Assembly (NCBI RefSeq): GCF_000010505.1
Contig: NC_010729.1
Location: 1,805,501-1,869,500, forward strand
Source of the DNA: Porphyromonas gingivalis ATCC 33277
GTDB lineage: Bacteria > Bacteroidota > Bacteroidia > Bacteroidales > Porphyromonadaceae
Direction of reading: 5' to 3'
DNA length: 64,000 nt
Shown here: positions 16,568 to 25,485 of the stretch, one piece after another
Position numbering within the stretch: the stretch's first letter is position 1
Layout of the letters: each line of letters opens with the position of its first letter
Notes under the pieces: model-generated
The model's input: only the letters and a program-made list of their open reading frames with translations
Databases searched by the model: none
What the model was told of the DNA's origin: nothing
Made by a program: the position numbers and the translations under genes

Positions 16568-17476
16568 CTATCGTCTCCTCCTGCGGAGCATCAGTTCGAG
16601 CGGTTCGGAGAAGACGATAAGCCCGACGGCTATGAGGATACAGCCCATACCGACTATAGCGGAGGCCCCCAACACCTCGTCGAAGACCCACACACCTACC
16701 AATACGGACGTAAGCGGCTCCATAGCTCCCAGTGCAGAGGTGAGCGTGGAGCCGATGTTGCGTACAGCCACTACCAAAGCCAGATTGGAAATTACCGTCG
16801 GCACCAAAGCCAAGAGCAGGATATTGCCCCATGAAGCCGCGTCGGGAAGAGGAGCCACTTCGCCCTGTCTGACCAGGACGTTGATCAGGCAAAAACCTGC
16901 GGCTGCGACGAAGACGTAAAACGTCAGCCGTCGTCCCGGCATGATTCGGACCCGGCTCCGATTGACAAAGACGATATAGAGGGCATAGCAAAGCGCCGAG
17001 ATGGCGACTATCACAAAGCCGGTAAGCCCTACCCGATCGCCCCCTCCCGTAAGGCCCATCAGCAGGCCCACGCCTATCAGGGCGATGAAAATGGCCGTCA
17101 ATGGCACGGGCGAAAGTCTTTCCCCGAAGAAAAGAAGCATCAGAGCCGTGACGAACAGCGGATAGAGGAAGTGGATGGTGGTGGCTACACCGCTGGCCAT
17201 ATAGCCATAGCCGTGAAAGAGGAAAAGTGCCGTGCCGGCATACAAGAAGCCCAGCAATACCAGCGGCCCGATATCCGCACGGCTGACTTTGAAGCTGCCG
17301 CCCGAGAGGCGATGCAGTATACCGATGGCGATGGCTGCGAAGAAAAAGCGATAGAAGAGAATAAGCTCGAACGAAGCACCCTTAGCCGAAACCGGCAGCG
17401 TGAACAGGGGGATGAGCCCGAATGTGGCGGACGACAGTATACCGACCGCAAGACCGTAGAGGCGTGAAGATGTCAT
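16568..17476 (-). CDS. EamA/DMT-family transporter
   Basis: About ten membrane helices in two homologous EamA halves over 302 residues, the usual size for drug/metabolite exporters (RhaT/YdcZ-type). The start MTSSRLYGLAVGILSS at 17476 is chosen over an upstream in-frame extension to 17641, because the longer form would add a charged non-conserved leader before the first helix. The second repeat contains MEPLTSVLVGVWVFDE, a typical EamA feature. The substrate is unknown. It converges on the GT2 gene with a 10-bp gap. Confidence 0.8.
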   Translation of the reverse strand: MTSSRLYGLAVGILSSATFGLIPLFTLPVSAKGASFELILFYRFFFAAIAIGILHRLSGGSFKVSRADIGPLVLLGFLYAGTALFLFHGYGYMASGVATTIHFLYPLFVTALMLLFFGERLSPVPLTAIFIALIGVGLLMGLTGGGDRVGLTGFVIVAISALCYALYIVFVNRSRVRIMPGRRLTFYVFVAAAGFCLINVLVRQGEVAPLPDAASWGNILLLALVPTVISNLALVVAVRNIGSTLTSALGAMEPLTSVLVGVWVFDEVLGASAIVGMGCILIAVGLIVFSEPLELMLRRRRR

Positions 17477-17656
17477 GAATGCTGCCGTAACGAATATTGA
17501 GGATTGATACTTATAATAATAAGGTATAGCAGGACGAAACCGTAAGCCGCACGGAGGAGACCGAAAGACGATATGCCCGGCTCTTCGACTTCCCTCCCCC
17601 TCGTCTGCCGGTCTGCATCCGGATAGAGGGCGGCTCGTCACTCAGAGTCTTGTCCG

Positions 17657-17695
17657 CTGCCGCCTCCTCTCTTGTCGGAGAGGAGGCGGCGGCAG
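17657..17695 (-). terminator. Hairpin downstream of rho
   Basis: A GC-rich inverted repeat (arm CTGCCGCCTCCTCTC against its complement with one GCC bulge) begins 8 bp after the rho stop. No T-run follows on the minus strand, so it may protect the mRNA 3' end rather than terminate. The gap 17477-17703 holds nothing else clear. Confidence 0.55.
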
Positions 17696-17703
17696 GGAAC
17701 TGA

Positions 17704-19680
17704 TCAGTTGCTCATCGAGGCGAGGAACTCCATATTGGTATGCGTATTCTCCAGCTGCTTACGCACAAACTCCATGGCTTCGACAGGATTCATGTCGGAG
17801 AGGTACTTGCGCAGGATCCACATACGGTTCAGCGTGGTCTCGTCCTGCAGCAAGTCGTCGCGACGGGTACTGCTGGACATGATGTCCACGGCGGGGAATA
17901 TGCGTTTGTTGGACAGGCGGCGATCGAGCTGCAGCTCCATATTGCCCGTACCCTTGAACTCTTCGAATATCACCTCGTCCATCTTAGAACCCGTGTCGGT
18001 CAGCGCCGTGGCCAGAATGGTGAGACTACCGCCGTTTTCGATGTTGCGAGCGGCACCGAAGAAGCGTTTCGGCTTCTGCAGGGCATTGGCATCGACACCA
18101 CCGGAGAGCACCTTGCCCGATGCGGGCTGTACGGTATTGTATGCACGTGCCAGACGGGTGATGGAGTCGAGCAGGATGACTACGTCATGACCGCACTCCA
18201 CCATTCTTTTGGCTTTGTTCAGGACGATCTCGGCGATCTTCACGTGACGCTCTGCCGGCTCGTCGAAGGTGGAAGCGATGACCTCGGCGTTCACGCTTCG
18301 CGCCATGTCGGTGACCTCTTCGGGACGCTCGTCGATGAGCAGGACGATCATGTACACTTCGGGGTGATTGGCTGCGATGGCATTGGCAATGTCCTTGAGG
18401 AGCATCGTCTTACCCGTCTTGGGCTGCGATACGATCAGGCCGCGCTGTCCTTTGCCTATGGGGGCGAAGAGATCTACGACGCGGACGGATATTTTATCGT
18501 TTACGGCACGGATGCCCGGTGCTTCGAGGGTGAACTTCTCCTCGGGGAAGAGGGGTGTGAGATGATCGAAGGGCACGCGGTCGCGGATCTCTTCGGGGCT
18601 GCGACCGTTCACACTCCGCAGCTGCACGAAGGGGAAGTACTTCTCCCCCTCTCTGGGCGGACGGATAGTACCTGCCACGACGTCGCCGGTCTTGAGTCCG
18701 TTGTGCTTGATCTGCTGCTGGGACACGTACACATCGTCCGGAGAGGACAGATAGTTGTAGTCCGAGGAGCGGAGGAATCCGTAGCCGTCGGGCATGATCT
18801 CCAGTACGCCCATGCACTCGAGGATGCCGTCGAAGTTGTAGAGAGGTTGCTGAGGTTCGCGACGGGGAGTCGGCACGCCGGCCGCCTGTCGCTGCCTGAT
18901 CGGGCTGCTGCCGACCGGAGCACCGGCCGGTTTGGGCCTCTGCGGGGGCTGGGGAGAGCTGTACGGCAGCACCTGATCCAATACCGAGGAGCTGTTCTTG
19001 TGCCTGAATACGAGGCGGCGAGCACCGCCCTCATCGACGGCTCCGGCAGCAGGAGTCGTGGTGATGGACTCGATGGCGGGGGGAGGAGCGGGCGTCTCGG
19101 GCTTGGCATCGTCCTTGGCCGGCTCGCTCACGGGCGTCGTGGGAGGGGGAGACGGTGCCACGCGCGGGGTGGTCTCTGCCGGACGGGGAAGGGCTTTGGC
19201 AGGGGCTTTGGCAGGGGATGCTGTGGACGTTTTCGCCGCCGGCTTCCGCCCGGCACTCTCCTTCTCCGTTGCATTTGTCTCCTCTGCAGCAGCCAGAGCC
19301 ACGAGCTGCTGCACATCTTCCCGGGTCTCTTCCGCTATCTCTTCCGCCGCTTTGCGAGGGCGGCCACGCTTGCGTTTGGCCTGAGCTTCCTCGTCGTTCG
19401 GCTCGGCAGGAGCGGCTGCGACGTCTTTGCTTTCGGGAGCTTCCTCCTCGGCGTTTTTGCGCGGACGACCCGGCTTGCGCCTTTCGGTGTGCCGGTCTTC
19501 CGTCGTTTTTTGTTTTTCCTTCCGGACGCCGGCTACACTGATAGCCTGCTCGTCGAGTATTTTGTAAATAAGTTCTTGTTTGGGCATTGAGCCGGCATTG
19601 GCAATACCCAGCTCGCCGGCTATAGCAGCGAGTTCAGCTTCAGCCTTCTCGTTCAAATCGACGATCGTGTACTTCTGCAT
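17704..19680 (-). CDS. rho: Transcription termination factor Rho, with long N-terminal insert
   Basis: Rho is the hexameric RNA helicase that ends transcription. The C-terminal two thirds are typical: an RNA-binding cold-shock-like domain ([21 protein letters not shown]), Walker A in [29 protein letters not shown] and the Q/R-loop region [11 protein letters not shown]. The N-terminus starts with the helical Rho N-domain ([17 protein letters not shown]), then about 240 residues of Lys/Arg/Pro/Ala-rich, probably disordered sequence with two AT-hook-like GRPRK cores. Total length is 658 residues against about 420 in E. coli; long inserts are known in Bacteroidota Rho. ATG at 19680 is chosen because an extension to 19821 lacks family similarity. 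Confidence 0.94.
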   Translation of the reverse strand: MQKYTIVDLNEKAEAELAAIAGELGIANAGSMPKQELIYKILDEQAISVAGVRKEKQKTTEDRHTERRKPGRPRKNAEEEAPESKDVAAAPAEPNDEEAQAKRKRGRPRKAAEEIAEETREDVQQLVALAAAEETNATEKESAGRKPAAKTSTASPAKAPAKALPRPAETTPRVAPSPPPTTPVSEPAKDDAKPETPAPPPAIESITTTPAAGAVDEGGARRLVFRHKNSSSVLDQVLPYSSPQPPQRPKPAGAPVGSSPIRQRQAAGVPTPRREPQQPLYNFDGILECMGVLEIMPDGYGFLRSSDYNYLSSPDDVYVSQQQIKHNGLKTGDVVAGTIRPPREGEKYFPFVQLRSVNGRSPEEIRDRVPFDHLTPLFPEEKFTLEAPGIRAVNDKISVRVVDLFAPIGKGQRGLIVSQPKTGKTMLLKDIANAIAANHPEVYMIVLLIDERPEEVTDMARSVNAEVIASTFDEPAERHVKIAEIVLNKAKRMVECGHDVVILLDSITRLARAYNTVQPASGKVLSGGVDANALQKPKRFFGAARNIENGGSLTILATALTDTGSKMDEVIFEEFKGTGNMELQLDRRLSNKRIFPAVDIMSSSTRRDDLLQDETTLNRMWILRKYLSDMNPVEAMEFVRKQLENTHTNMEFLASMSN

Positions 19681-19821
19681 AATAAATGATGATGAGCTTT
19701 TTAGAAATATGATAAGTGTTGATAGGGGGATACGGCATCTCGGAATGAGACTGTCAGGATACTCGATACCGCAGGACGAAAGGATAGAGAATAGGTGTCT
19801 ATTTCGTTTTCCGTCGTGCAA

Positions 19822-20177
19822 ATGTAAGAAATAAATCGAATGATGGTCTTACTCCCTCCGCCTTATTCGCCAGGGCCGGCTGCGCCTGCGTATGCTACGG
19901 CCCACGGGGGCGATGCGGAGAGTCGATCGCAAAGAGCGGGACGCCGCCCCCCCTTCGTCTCTATAAACGACACGGCAAGAGTATTTATTTTACTGTCTGC
20001 CGAATCGAACTATTTGGGTACCTTTGCCGCGGTTTGCAGACCGCCCCCGCAAGTCGTGGCCGCCCCCTCGGTCAGCCGCGTGCGGGAGGAGCCGACGCAC
20101 CTCACGGGAGGAAGGCGAAGAGCCACCCCCGGGAAACGCCGGGACGTGGCCGTGGCCGTCTGCAATATCCCCTCGAA
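19822..20177. other. GC-rich intergenic region between rho and the HU gene
   Basis: No convincing gene; the open frame across it is Pro/Arg-rich with no domain. A TACCTTTG box at 20019-20026 (plus strand) fits the -7 consensus and lies about 330 bp before the HU gene, which would make a long 5' leader including the palindrome array. Both rho (leftward) and the HU gene (rightward) must be driven from here. Confidence 0.5.
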
Positions 20178-20288
20178 AAAACGTCTAGACGTTTTGCCCG
20201 AAACGTCTAGACCTTTTGCTCGAAACGTCTAGACGTTTTATTCGGAACGTCTAGACGTTTTCCTCCGAACGTCCAGACGTTTTTTTTC
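20178..20288. repeat. Five phased palindromes, 22-bp period
   Basis: AACGTCTAGACGTT-type palindromes begin at 20180, 20202, 20224, 20246 and 20268, each exactly 22 bp after the last. Copies 1, 3 and 4 are perfect 14-bp palindromes. Copy 2 has GACC instead of GACG, and copy 5 has GTCCAG instead of GTCTAG. The intervening 8 bases vary. The array ends about 70 bp before the HU-family ATG. Confidence 0.92.
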
Positions 20289-20356
20289 GGAGGACTTGAG
20301 GGATGTATCGGGTATGAGTGGTCATCAAATAATAAGAAACTAATAATAAGTAAGTT

Positions 20357-20875
20357 ATGTCCCTAAAGTATGTGATCAAAAAGTCTGTCGCCAAGATCGG
20401 CCCCAAAGCCGGACAGACCATCTATTATGCCCAGCCGGCGGCACAAGACTCGGTAACCTTCCACAGCCTCTGCAAGCGAATAGCCGAGGAGTCGGCTCTG
20501 ACCTCCGCCGACGTCAAAGGCATCCTGGACCGCCTCGTCAATATCCTTAGCGAGGAGCTGCCCAACGGCAAGACGGTTCGCATCGGCGAGCTGGGCAGCT
20601 TCCGCCTCTCGTTCGGTTCCAAACAATTGGACGACCCCAAGAATTTCTCTGTAGATCAGATCCAGAAGCACAGGCTCGTCTTCATCCCCTCGGCAGAGCT
20701 CAAGAGCATCCCCGCACGCGGCAAACTCCGCCCGGGGTCTTCAGCCCTGGCCTTCGACTACGAGCGTGTGGAGCCGCAGCCTAAGAAGAAACCCGGCACA
20801 GGCGACAATCAGACGCCCTCTCCCTCCACACCCGGCGGTGGCGGCGGACAGGGAGGCACCGGCGGCGGACTGTAA
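20357..20875 (+). CDS. HU-family DNA-binding protein with Gly-rich tail
   Basis: This is a 172-residue histone-like protein of the Bacteroidota HU type. Residues about 1-125 cover the HU-like fold; VRIGELGSFRLSF is the helix-turn/beta-arm entry motif. The C-terminus is a low-complexity tail (PQPKKKPGTGDNQTP followed by a Gly-rich run) absent from classical 90-residue HU. It probably binds DNA non-specifically. It is preceded by the 22-bp palindrome array, which could be an operator or a binding platform, but nothing in the sequence proves it. The gene runs divergently from rho. Confidence 0.88.
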   Translation: MSLKYVIKKSVAKIGPKAGQTIYYAQPAAQDSVTFHSLCKRIAEESALTSADVKGILDRLVNILSEELPNGKTVRIGELGSFRLSFGSKQLDDPKNFSVDQIQKHRLVFIPSAELKSIPARGKLRPGSSALAFDYERVEPQPKKKPGTGDNQTPSPSTPGGGGGQGGTGGGL

Positions 20876-20901
20876 CGAATCATCACACGGCAAAATACAG
20901 T

Positions 20902-21903
20902 TTGGAAATGTTTCGGATAAGTAGACTTGGCATTGTATTGCTTGTTTCTCTGATTGCTTGTAATCTTTCGAAAGCACAGAATACGACTAAAGACTTGATC
21001 AACCTGTCTATAAAGTATTTAGAACAGAACGATAGTACTGCTTTCAGAAAGACTTATCAGGATATTTTCATGCAGTACGTTACTGAAGCTTTATGCGCTC
21101 CCTTTGACAAAGCCATTCAGGATCGGGATCAAACATATATCCAAGCCCGGTTGGATAGTTTGACATCCGATCCTGAAGAGGATGCCTTTACCTATCATCT
21201 TCTCTCAAAGCCCGAATATCAGGCCTTCTATTACACTTTGCCACGATGGGAAGTATACAAGAGTTGGATCGACTCGGTCGAAAGGAATCCGCACGCGGAT
21301 ATGCGTAATGAAATCTGGCAGATTCAGCGCGAAGATCAAGGCATCAGAATTCTATGGCTCCGACTCCCTAACGAAACCGGCGATAACATTCGAAAGAAGG
21401 TACGAGACGAAATACTCCTCGTCGATAGGCAAAATACGGAACGAGCCATACATATTATAGACACATTCGGCGAGTGGCCGGGAGCAAATAGATTAGGATG
21501 TTCTGCTGACCAAACGCTTTGGCTCTGCATCCAACATGCCGATCAAAGGCCGGAAGTAGCTACTCGCTATCTGCCTATGCTCCAAAAAGCTGTCGAAGAA
21601 AAAAGAACAGACCCCATGCATTATGCCTACCTTGTGGATCGTATTCGAATGCACGAATGCAAGGAACAGATCTATGGGACACAAACCTATCACGTTAAGG
21701 AGGAGAACGGTAATAAGTTCTTTTTCGTCATTCCCATTGAAGATATAGACCATGTGGACGAACGTCGTGCAGGTATCGGGATGGATCCTCTTTCCGATTA
21801 CGTCAATTCGATGGGATATGATTGGGATATAAGACAGTACAAGAAAGACTTGCCTAAAATATGGAAGTATTACAGGCATTCATGCAAAAAAAAGAAGAAT
21901 TAA
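20902..21903 (+). CDS. DUF6624-like secreted or lipoprotein
   Basis: A 333-residue protein with an N-terminal signal (RISRLGIVLLVSLIAC) ending in a possible lipobox LIAC. It then carries a helical region and a C-terminal block fitting DUF6624: FGEWPGANRLG, LWLCIQHADQ, AYLVDRIRMHECKEQIYGTQ and VDERRAGIGMDPLSDYV. The domain has no established function. Codon use looks more AT-rich than its GC-rich neighbours. It lies 26 bp after the HU gene and 40 bp before ftcD, so it may be transcribed with either. Confidence 0.72.
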   Translation: MEMFRISRLGIVLLVSLIACNLSKAQNTTKDLINLSIKYLEQNDSTAFRKTYQDIFMQYVTEALCAPFDKAIQDRDQTYIQARLDSLTSDPEEDAFTYHLLSKPEYQAFYYTLPRWEVYKSWIDSVERNPHADMRNEIWQIQREDQGIRILWLRLPNETGDNIRKKVRDEILLVDRQNTERAIHIIDTFGEWPGANRLGCSADQTLWLCIQHADQRPEVATRYLPMLQKAVEEKRTDPMHYAYLVDRIRMHECKEQIYGTQTYHVKEENGNKFFFVIPIEDIDHVDERRAGIGMDPLSDYVNSMGYDWDIRQYKKDLPKIWKYYRHSCKKKKN

Positions 21904-21943
21904 GTGGTAAGAACAACCAACCAACAAAAACAATAATACAGAC

Positions 21944-22846
21944 ATGGCATTATCAAGAATCATGGAGTGCGTGCCCAACTTCTCGGAAGGCCGCGACAAA
22001 GAGAAAATCGAAAAGATAGTAAACCCCTTCCGCACGCGCGAAGGCGTCAAGCTGCTGAACTATAGCAACGATGAGGATCACAACCGTCTCGTCGTGACCG
22101 TAGTGGGCGAACCCGAGCCCCTTCGGGAGGCAGTGCTCGAAGCCGTAGGCATAGCCGTAGAGCTGATCGACCTGACCAAACACACGGGTCAGCACCCCCG
22201 TATGGGCGCAGTGGACGTGATCCCCTTTATCCCCATCAAGAATGTGACTGCCGAAGACGCCGACGCCCTCGCCAAGGAGGTAGGCCGCACGATAGGCGAG
22301 AAGTACGGCGTGCCCGTATTCCTCTATGAGAAATCGGCTACCGCTCCCCACCGTGAGAACCTGGCCAAGATCCGCAAAGGCGAGTTCGAAGGCATGGCAG
22401 AGAAGATACACGAAGCCGACTGGCATCCCGACTTCGGCCCCGCCGATCGTCACCCGACAGCCGGCACCGTGGCAGTCGGTGCCCGTATGCCGCTCGTCGC
22501 TTACAACGTGAACCTCAATACGAACGACCTCTCCATCGCGGACGCCATCGCCAAGAAGGTACGTTTCCTCGGCGGCGGCCTGCGCTTCTGCAAGGCCATG
22601 GGCGTAGAGCTTACCGACCGCGGCATCGTGCAGGTGTCCATGAACCTGACGGACTTTACCAAGACGGCCGTCTATCGCGCTCACGAGATGGTACGCATGG
22701 AAGCCGCCCGATACGGCGTATCCGTCGTAGGCAGCGAAGTGATCGGACTCGTACCCATGCAGGCACTGATCGACTGTGCCGAATACTACCTCGGCATCGA
22801 AAACTTCTCCATGGATCAGATCCTCGAATCACGGATCATGGAGTAA
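21944..22846 (+). CDS. ftcD: Glutamate formimidoyltransferase
   Basis: It transfers the formimino group of N-formimino-L-glutamate to tetrahydrofolate, giving glutamate. The 300 residues match the free-standing transferase, with no fused cyclodeaminase. Diagnostic stretches are MECVPNFSEGRDKEKIEKIV, HTGQHPRMGAVDVIPFIPI and RGIVQVSMNLTDF. The cyclodeaminase partner is the separate gene at 26659. This is the first gene of the hut cluster; a GC-rich hairpin separates it from hutI. Confidence 0.94.
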   Translation: MALSRIMECVPNFSEGRDKEKIEKIVNPFRTREGVKLLNYSNDEDHNRLVVTVVGEPEPLREAVLEAVGIAVELIDLTKHTGQHPRMGAVDVIPFIPIKNVTAEDADALAKEVGRTIGEKYGVPVFLYEKSATAPHRENLAKIRKGEFEGMAEKIHEADWHPDFGPADRHPTAGTVAVGARMPLVAYNVNLNTNDLSIADAIAKKVRFLGGGLRFCKAMGVELTDRGIVQVSMNLTDFTKTAVYRAHEMVRMEAARYGVSVVGSEVIGLVPMQALIDCAEYYLGIENFSMDQILESRIME

Positions 22847-22874
22847 ACGTCAGCATGTTTTTTGTTTGAAGGAT

Positions 22875-22920
22875 AGAGATACCACCCGCCACCCTCTTCC
22901 GGGTGGCGCGGTGGGGCTCT
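22875..22920 (+). terminator. GC-rich hairpin between ftcD and hutI
   Basis: Arms CCACCCGCCACCC and GGGTGGCGCGGTGG pair with one mismatch around TCTTCC, extended by AGAG/CTCT. There is no T-run downstream, so it looks like an mRNA-stabilising or attenuating hairpin rather than a full stop. Confidence 0.5.
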
Positions 22921-22967
22921 ATCGGCAAGCTTCTTTACCGACACACATGCCTAACACCCCCCACACA

Positions 22968-24218
22968 ATGAACCTCTACATCAAGAATATCGCCCAGCTC
23001 GTCACCTGCCAAGGCACCGAAGCCAAACACGGCCGCGAAGCCATGGGGCAGATACACACCATCGAAGGCCCTGCCGCAGTAGTTATCCGCGACGGCATCA
23101 TCACCTTCGCCGGCCGCATGGCGGACGTAGCCCCGTCCATGACCGAAGGCTGCCGGGAGCTGGACGCCACGGGACGCTGCGTACTGCCGGGCTTTGTGGA
23201 CAGCCACACCCATCTCGTCTTCGGAGGCTACAGGGAAGATGAGTTCCAATGGCGGCTCGCCGGCGACAGCTACATGAGTATCATGGAGCGCGGCGGAGGG
23301 ATCGCCAGCACCATGCGCGCTACACGTGCCGAATCGGAAGACGAGCTGAAAGCATCGGCCCACCGGCACCTCTCCAATATGATGAAGATGGGCGTCACCA
23401 CCGTAGAGGCCAAGAGCGGATACGGGATGAACCTCGAGACGGAGCTGAAGCAGCTGCGCGTAGTGCGCGACCTGCAGGACGAGCAGCCCCTCGACCTCTA
23501 CTCCACCTTCATGGGAGCACATGACACTGCGCCCGAATACAAAGGACGTCCCACCGAATTCATCGAGTACCTCTGCCGCGAAGTACTGCCCGAAGTCGTA
23601 CGACAGAACTTGGCCGAGTGCTGCGACATCTTCACCGAGAAGGGCGTATTCGATCACGAACAGACCCGACGCATGCTCACGGCCGCCAAGGAAGCAGGGC
23701 TCTCCGTCAAGATGCATGCAGACGAGATCGTGCCATTCGGCGGAGCTGAGCTGGCTGCCGAACTGGGATGCCTCTCGGCAGATCATCTGCTTCGGATATC
23801 CGACGCGGGAATCAAGGCCCTGGCCGAAAGCAACACCGTGGCCACACTGCTACCGTGTACCGCCTTCAGCCTCCGTGCCGACTACGCTCCGGCCCGTAAG
23901 ATGATCGACGCCGGCTGTGCCGTTGCACTGGGAAGCGACCTCAATCCGGGCAGTTGCTTCTCGGCTTCCGTCCCCCTCATGTTTGCCCTTGCCACCCTCT
24001 ACATGGGCATGACCGTCGAAGAAGCCATCACGGCCCTCACGATCAACGGGGCTGCAGCCATAGGAAGAGCCGATACGATCGGCAGCATCGAGCCGGGCAA
24101 GAAGGGCGACCTCGTCGTACTCCAATACCCATCGTACAAATTCCTCTCCTATCACTTCGGTATGAACCTCGTGGAGCATACCGTCAAAGGAGGCAGGGTC
24201 GTCTACACCAACTCATAA
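22968..24218 (+). CDS. hutI: Imidazolonepropionase
   Basis: HutI hydrolyses 4-imidazolone-5-propionate to N-formimino-L-glutamate, the substrate of FtcD. The amidohydrolase pattern is clear: GFVDSHTHLVFGG near the N-terminus, GVTTVEAKSGYG, KMHADEIVPFGGAELA and ALGSDLNPGS. From the ATG at 22968 the protein has 416 residues, normal for the family. An in-frame ATG at 22947 would add seven residues and cannot be ruled out. It is followed by a hairpin terminator. Confidence 0.94.
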   Translation: MNLYIKNIAQLVTCQGTEAKHGREAMGQIHTIEGPAAVVIRDGIITFAGRMADVAPSMTEGCRELDATGRCVLPGFVDSHTHLVFGGYREDEFQWRLAGDSYMSIMERGGGIASTMRATRAESEDELKASAHRHLSNMMKMGVTTVEAKSGYGMNLETELKQLRVVRDLQDEQPLDLYSTFMGAHDTAPEYKGRPTEFIEYLCREVLPEVVRQNLAECCDIFTEKGVFDHEQTRRMLTAAKEAGLSVKMHADEIVPFGGAELAAELGCLSADHLLRISDAGIKALAESNTVATLLPCTAFSLRADYAPARKMIDAGCAVALGSDLNPGSCFSASVPLMFALATLYMGMTVEEAITALTINGAAAIGRADTIGSIEPGKKGDLVVLQYPSYKFLSYHFGMNLVEHTVKGGRVVYTNS

Positions 24219-24233
24219 TCCACACGGCAAAGA

Positions 24234-24275
24234 CCGGAGCGGAGCACCGAACGAAGCTCCGCTCCGGCCTTGTCT
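24234..24275 (+). terminator. Terminator after hutI
   Basis: CCGGAGCGGAGC pairs perfectly with GCTCCGCTCCGG (24234-24267) and is followed by CCTTGTCTTTT. It may lower expression of the downstream membrane-protein genes relative to ftcD and hutI. Confidence 0.75.
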
Positions 24276-24311
24276 TTTCCCCACCAAAAACCACCGCATA
24301 CATTATTATAA

Positions 24312-25466
24312 ATGGAGACAAGATCTCAACACAAGAAACTGACGTTCAGGCGTCATCTCTTCGAAGCCCTCGGCTTCATCATTCTCTTCTTCGCCATATT
24401 CGGCTATGTAGGGCATGTCATGGGTCTGCCCAATATGCTCAATACGATTATGCAGACCTCCTATCACCTCCTGCTCGAGACCGTATTCTATATTATGGGT
24501 ATCACGGTACTGAGCGGAGCCTTGGGCAGTCTGCTCGTGGAGTTCCATGTCGTGGATATGCTCGAGCGTATCCTCAGGCCCCTGATGAAGCCCCTTTACA
24601 ACCTGCCGGGCGTGTCAGCACTCGGAGGCATCCTCACCTTCCTTAGTGACAATCCCGCCATCATCTCTCTGGCACAGGATCGCAAGTTCTGCTCCTACTT
24701 CAAGAAATATCAGCTCGTCAGCCTCACCAACTTCGGTACGGCTTTCGGCATGGGTATGGTCGTTATCATCTTCATGGCAGGACAGGGCTACGGCAGCGGT
24801 GCCATCATCGGCCTCTTCGGAGCCATCATCGGCAGTATCGTCAGCACTCGTCTGATGCAGCGGAGCACGCTCCGCCGCTATCCGGAAATGGACAGTCCGG
24901 TCAATGTGGAGGAGATGCAGCACGAGGAAACGAAAGAGCATAAGGAGAACCTTTTCCTGCGTATGCTCAATGCCGTACTGGACGGCGGCAAGACGGGTGT
25001 AGACCTCGGTATCGCCATCATCCCCGGCGTACTCATCATCAGTACGGCCGTTATGATGCTCACCAACGGACCTGCCGGACCCGACGGCACCTTCGCCGGC
25101 AAGGCATACGAAGGCGTCGGCCTGCTGCCGGCCCTTGCCGACAAGGTGGACTTCCTCTTCCGCTGGCTCTTCGGCTTCACCGATTCCCGCCTCATCGCCT
25201 TCCCGATCACCGCGCTCGGTGCAGTCGGTGCAGCCCTCGGACTGGTACCCAACTTCTCGGCGCAAGGTATCCTGGACGGCAATGCAGTAGCCGTTTTCAC
25301 CGCCATGGGTATGTGCTGGAGCGGCTTCCTCAGTACGCACACGGCCATGCTCGACAGTCTCAAGTACCGCCGCCTCATCACACAGGCGATCGGAGCACAT
25401 GCGATCGGCGGACTAGTCGCCGGCATATTCGCCCATTGGCTCTTTGTCCTCATCTCGCTCATTTGA
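24312..25466 (+). CDS. Gate-domain inner-membrane protein of the hut cluster
   Basis: A 384-residue polytopic protein with about nine helices. It contains ILTFLSDNPAIISLAQDRKF and FGTAFGMGMVVIIFMAGQGYG, resembling nucleoside-recognition (Gate)/spore-maturation-like membrane proteins such as the CD0519/CD1768 group. Its position in a histidine-degradation cluster suggests transport of histidine, urocanate or a related compound, but that is inference only. A charged cytosolic segment (about 190-215) splits two helical halves. The porin gene follows after 19 bp. Confidence 0.65.
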   Translation: METRSQHKKLTFRRHLFEALGFIILFFAIFGYVGHVMGLPNMLNTIMQTSYHLLLETVFYIMGITVLSGALGSLLVEFHVVDMLERILRPLMKPLYNLPGVSALGGILTFLSDNPAIISLAQDRKFCSYFKKYQLVSLTNFGTAFGMGMVVIIFMAGQGYGSGAIIGLFGAIIGSIVSTRLMQRSTLRRYPEMDSPVNVEEMQHEETKEHKENLFLRMLNAVLDGGKTGVDLGIAIIPGVLIISTAVMMLTNGPAGPDGTFAGKAYEGVGLLPALADKVDFLFRWLFGFTDSRLIAFPITALGAVGAALGLVPNFSAQGILDGNAVAVFTAMGMCWSGFLSTHTAMLDSLKYRRLITQAIGAHAIGGLVAGIFAHWLFVLISLI

Positions 25467-25485
25467 TTCGATACCCGACCAACGT

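Noticed and set aside
17740-19590. 616-codon frame antisense to rho
   Set aside because: Low-complexity translation mirroring the Rho insert; Rho motifs establish the coding strand.
19840-20232. 130-codon frame crossing into the palindrome array
   Set aside because: Pro/Arg-rich and ends within the repeats; no relatives can be recognised.
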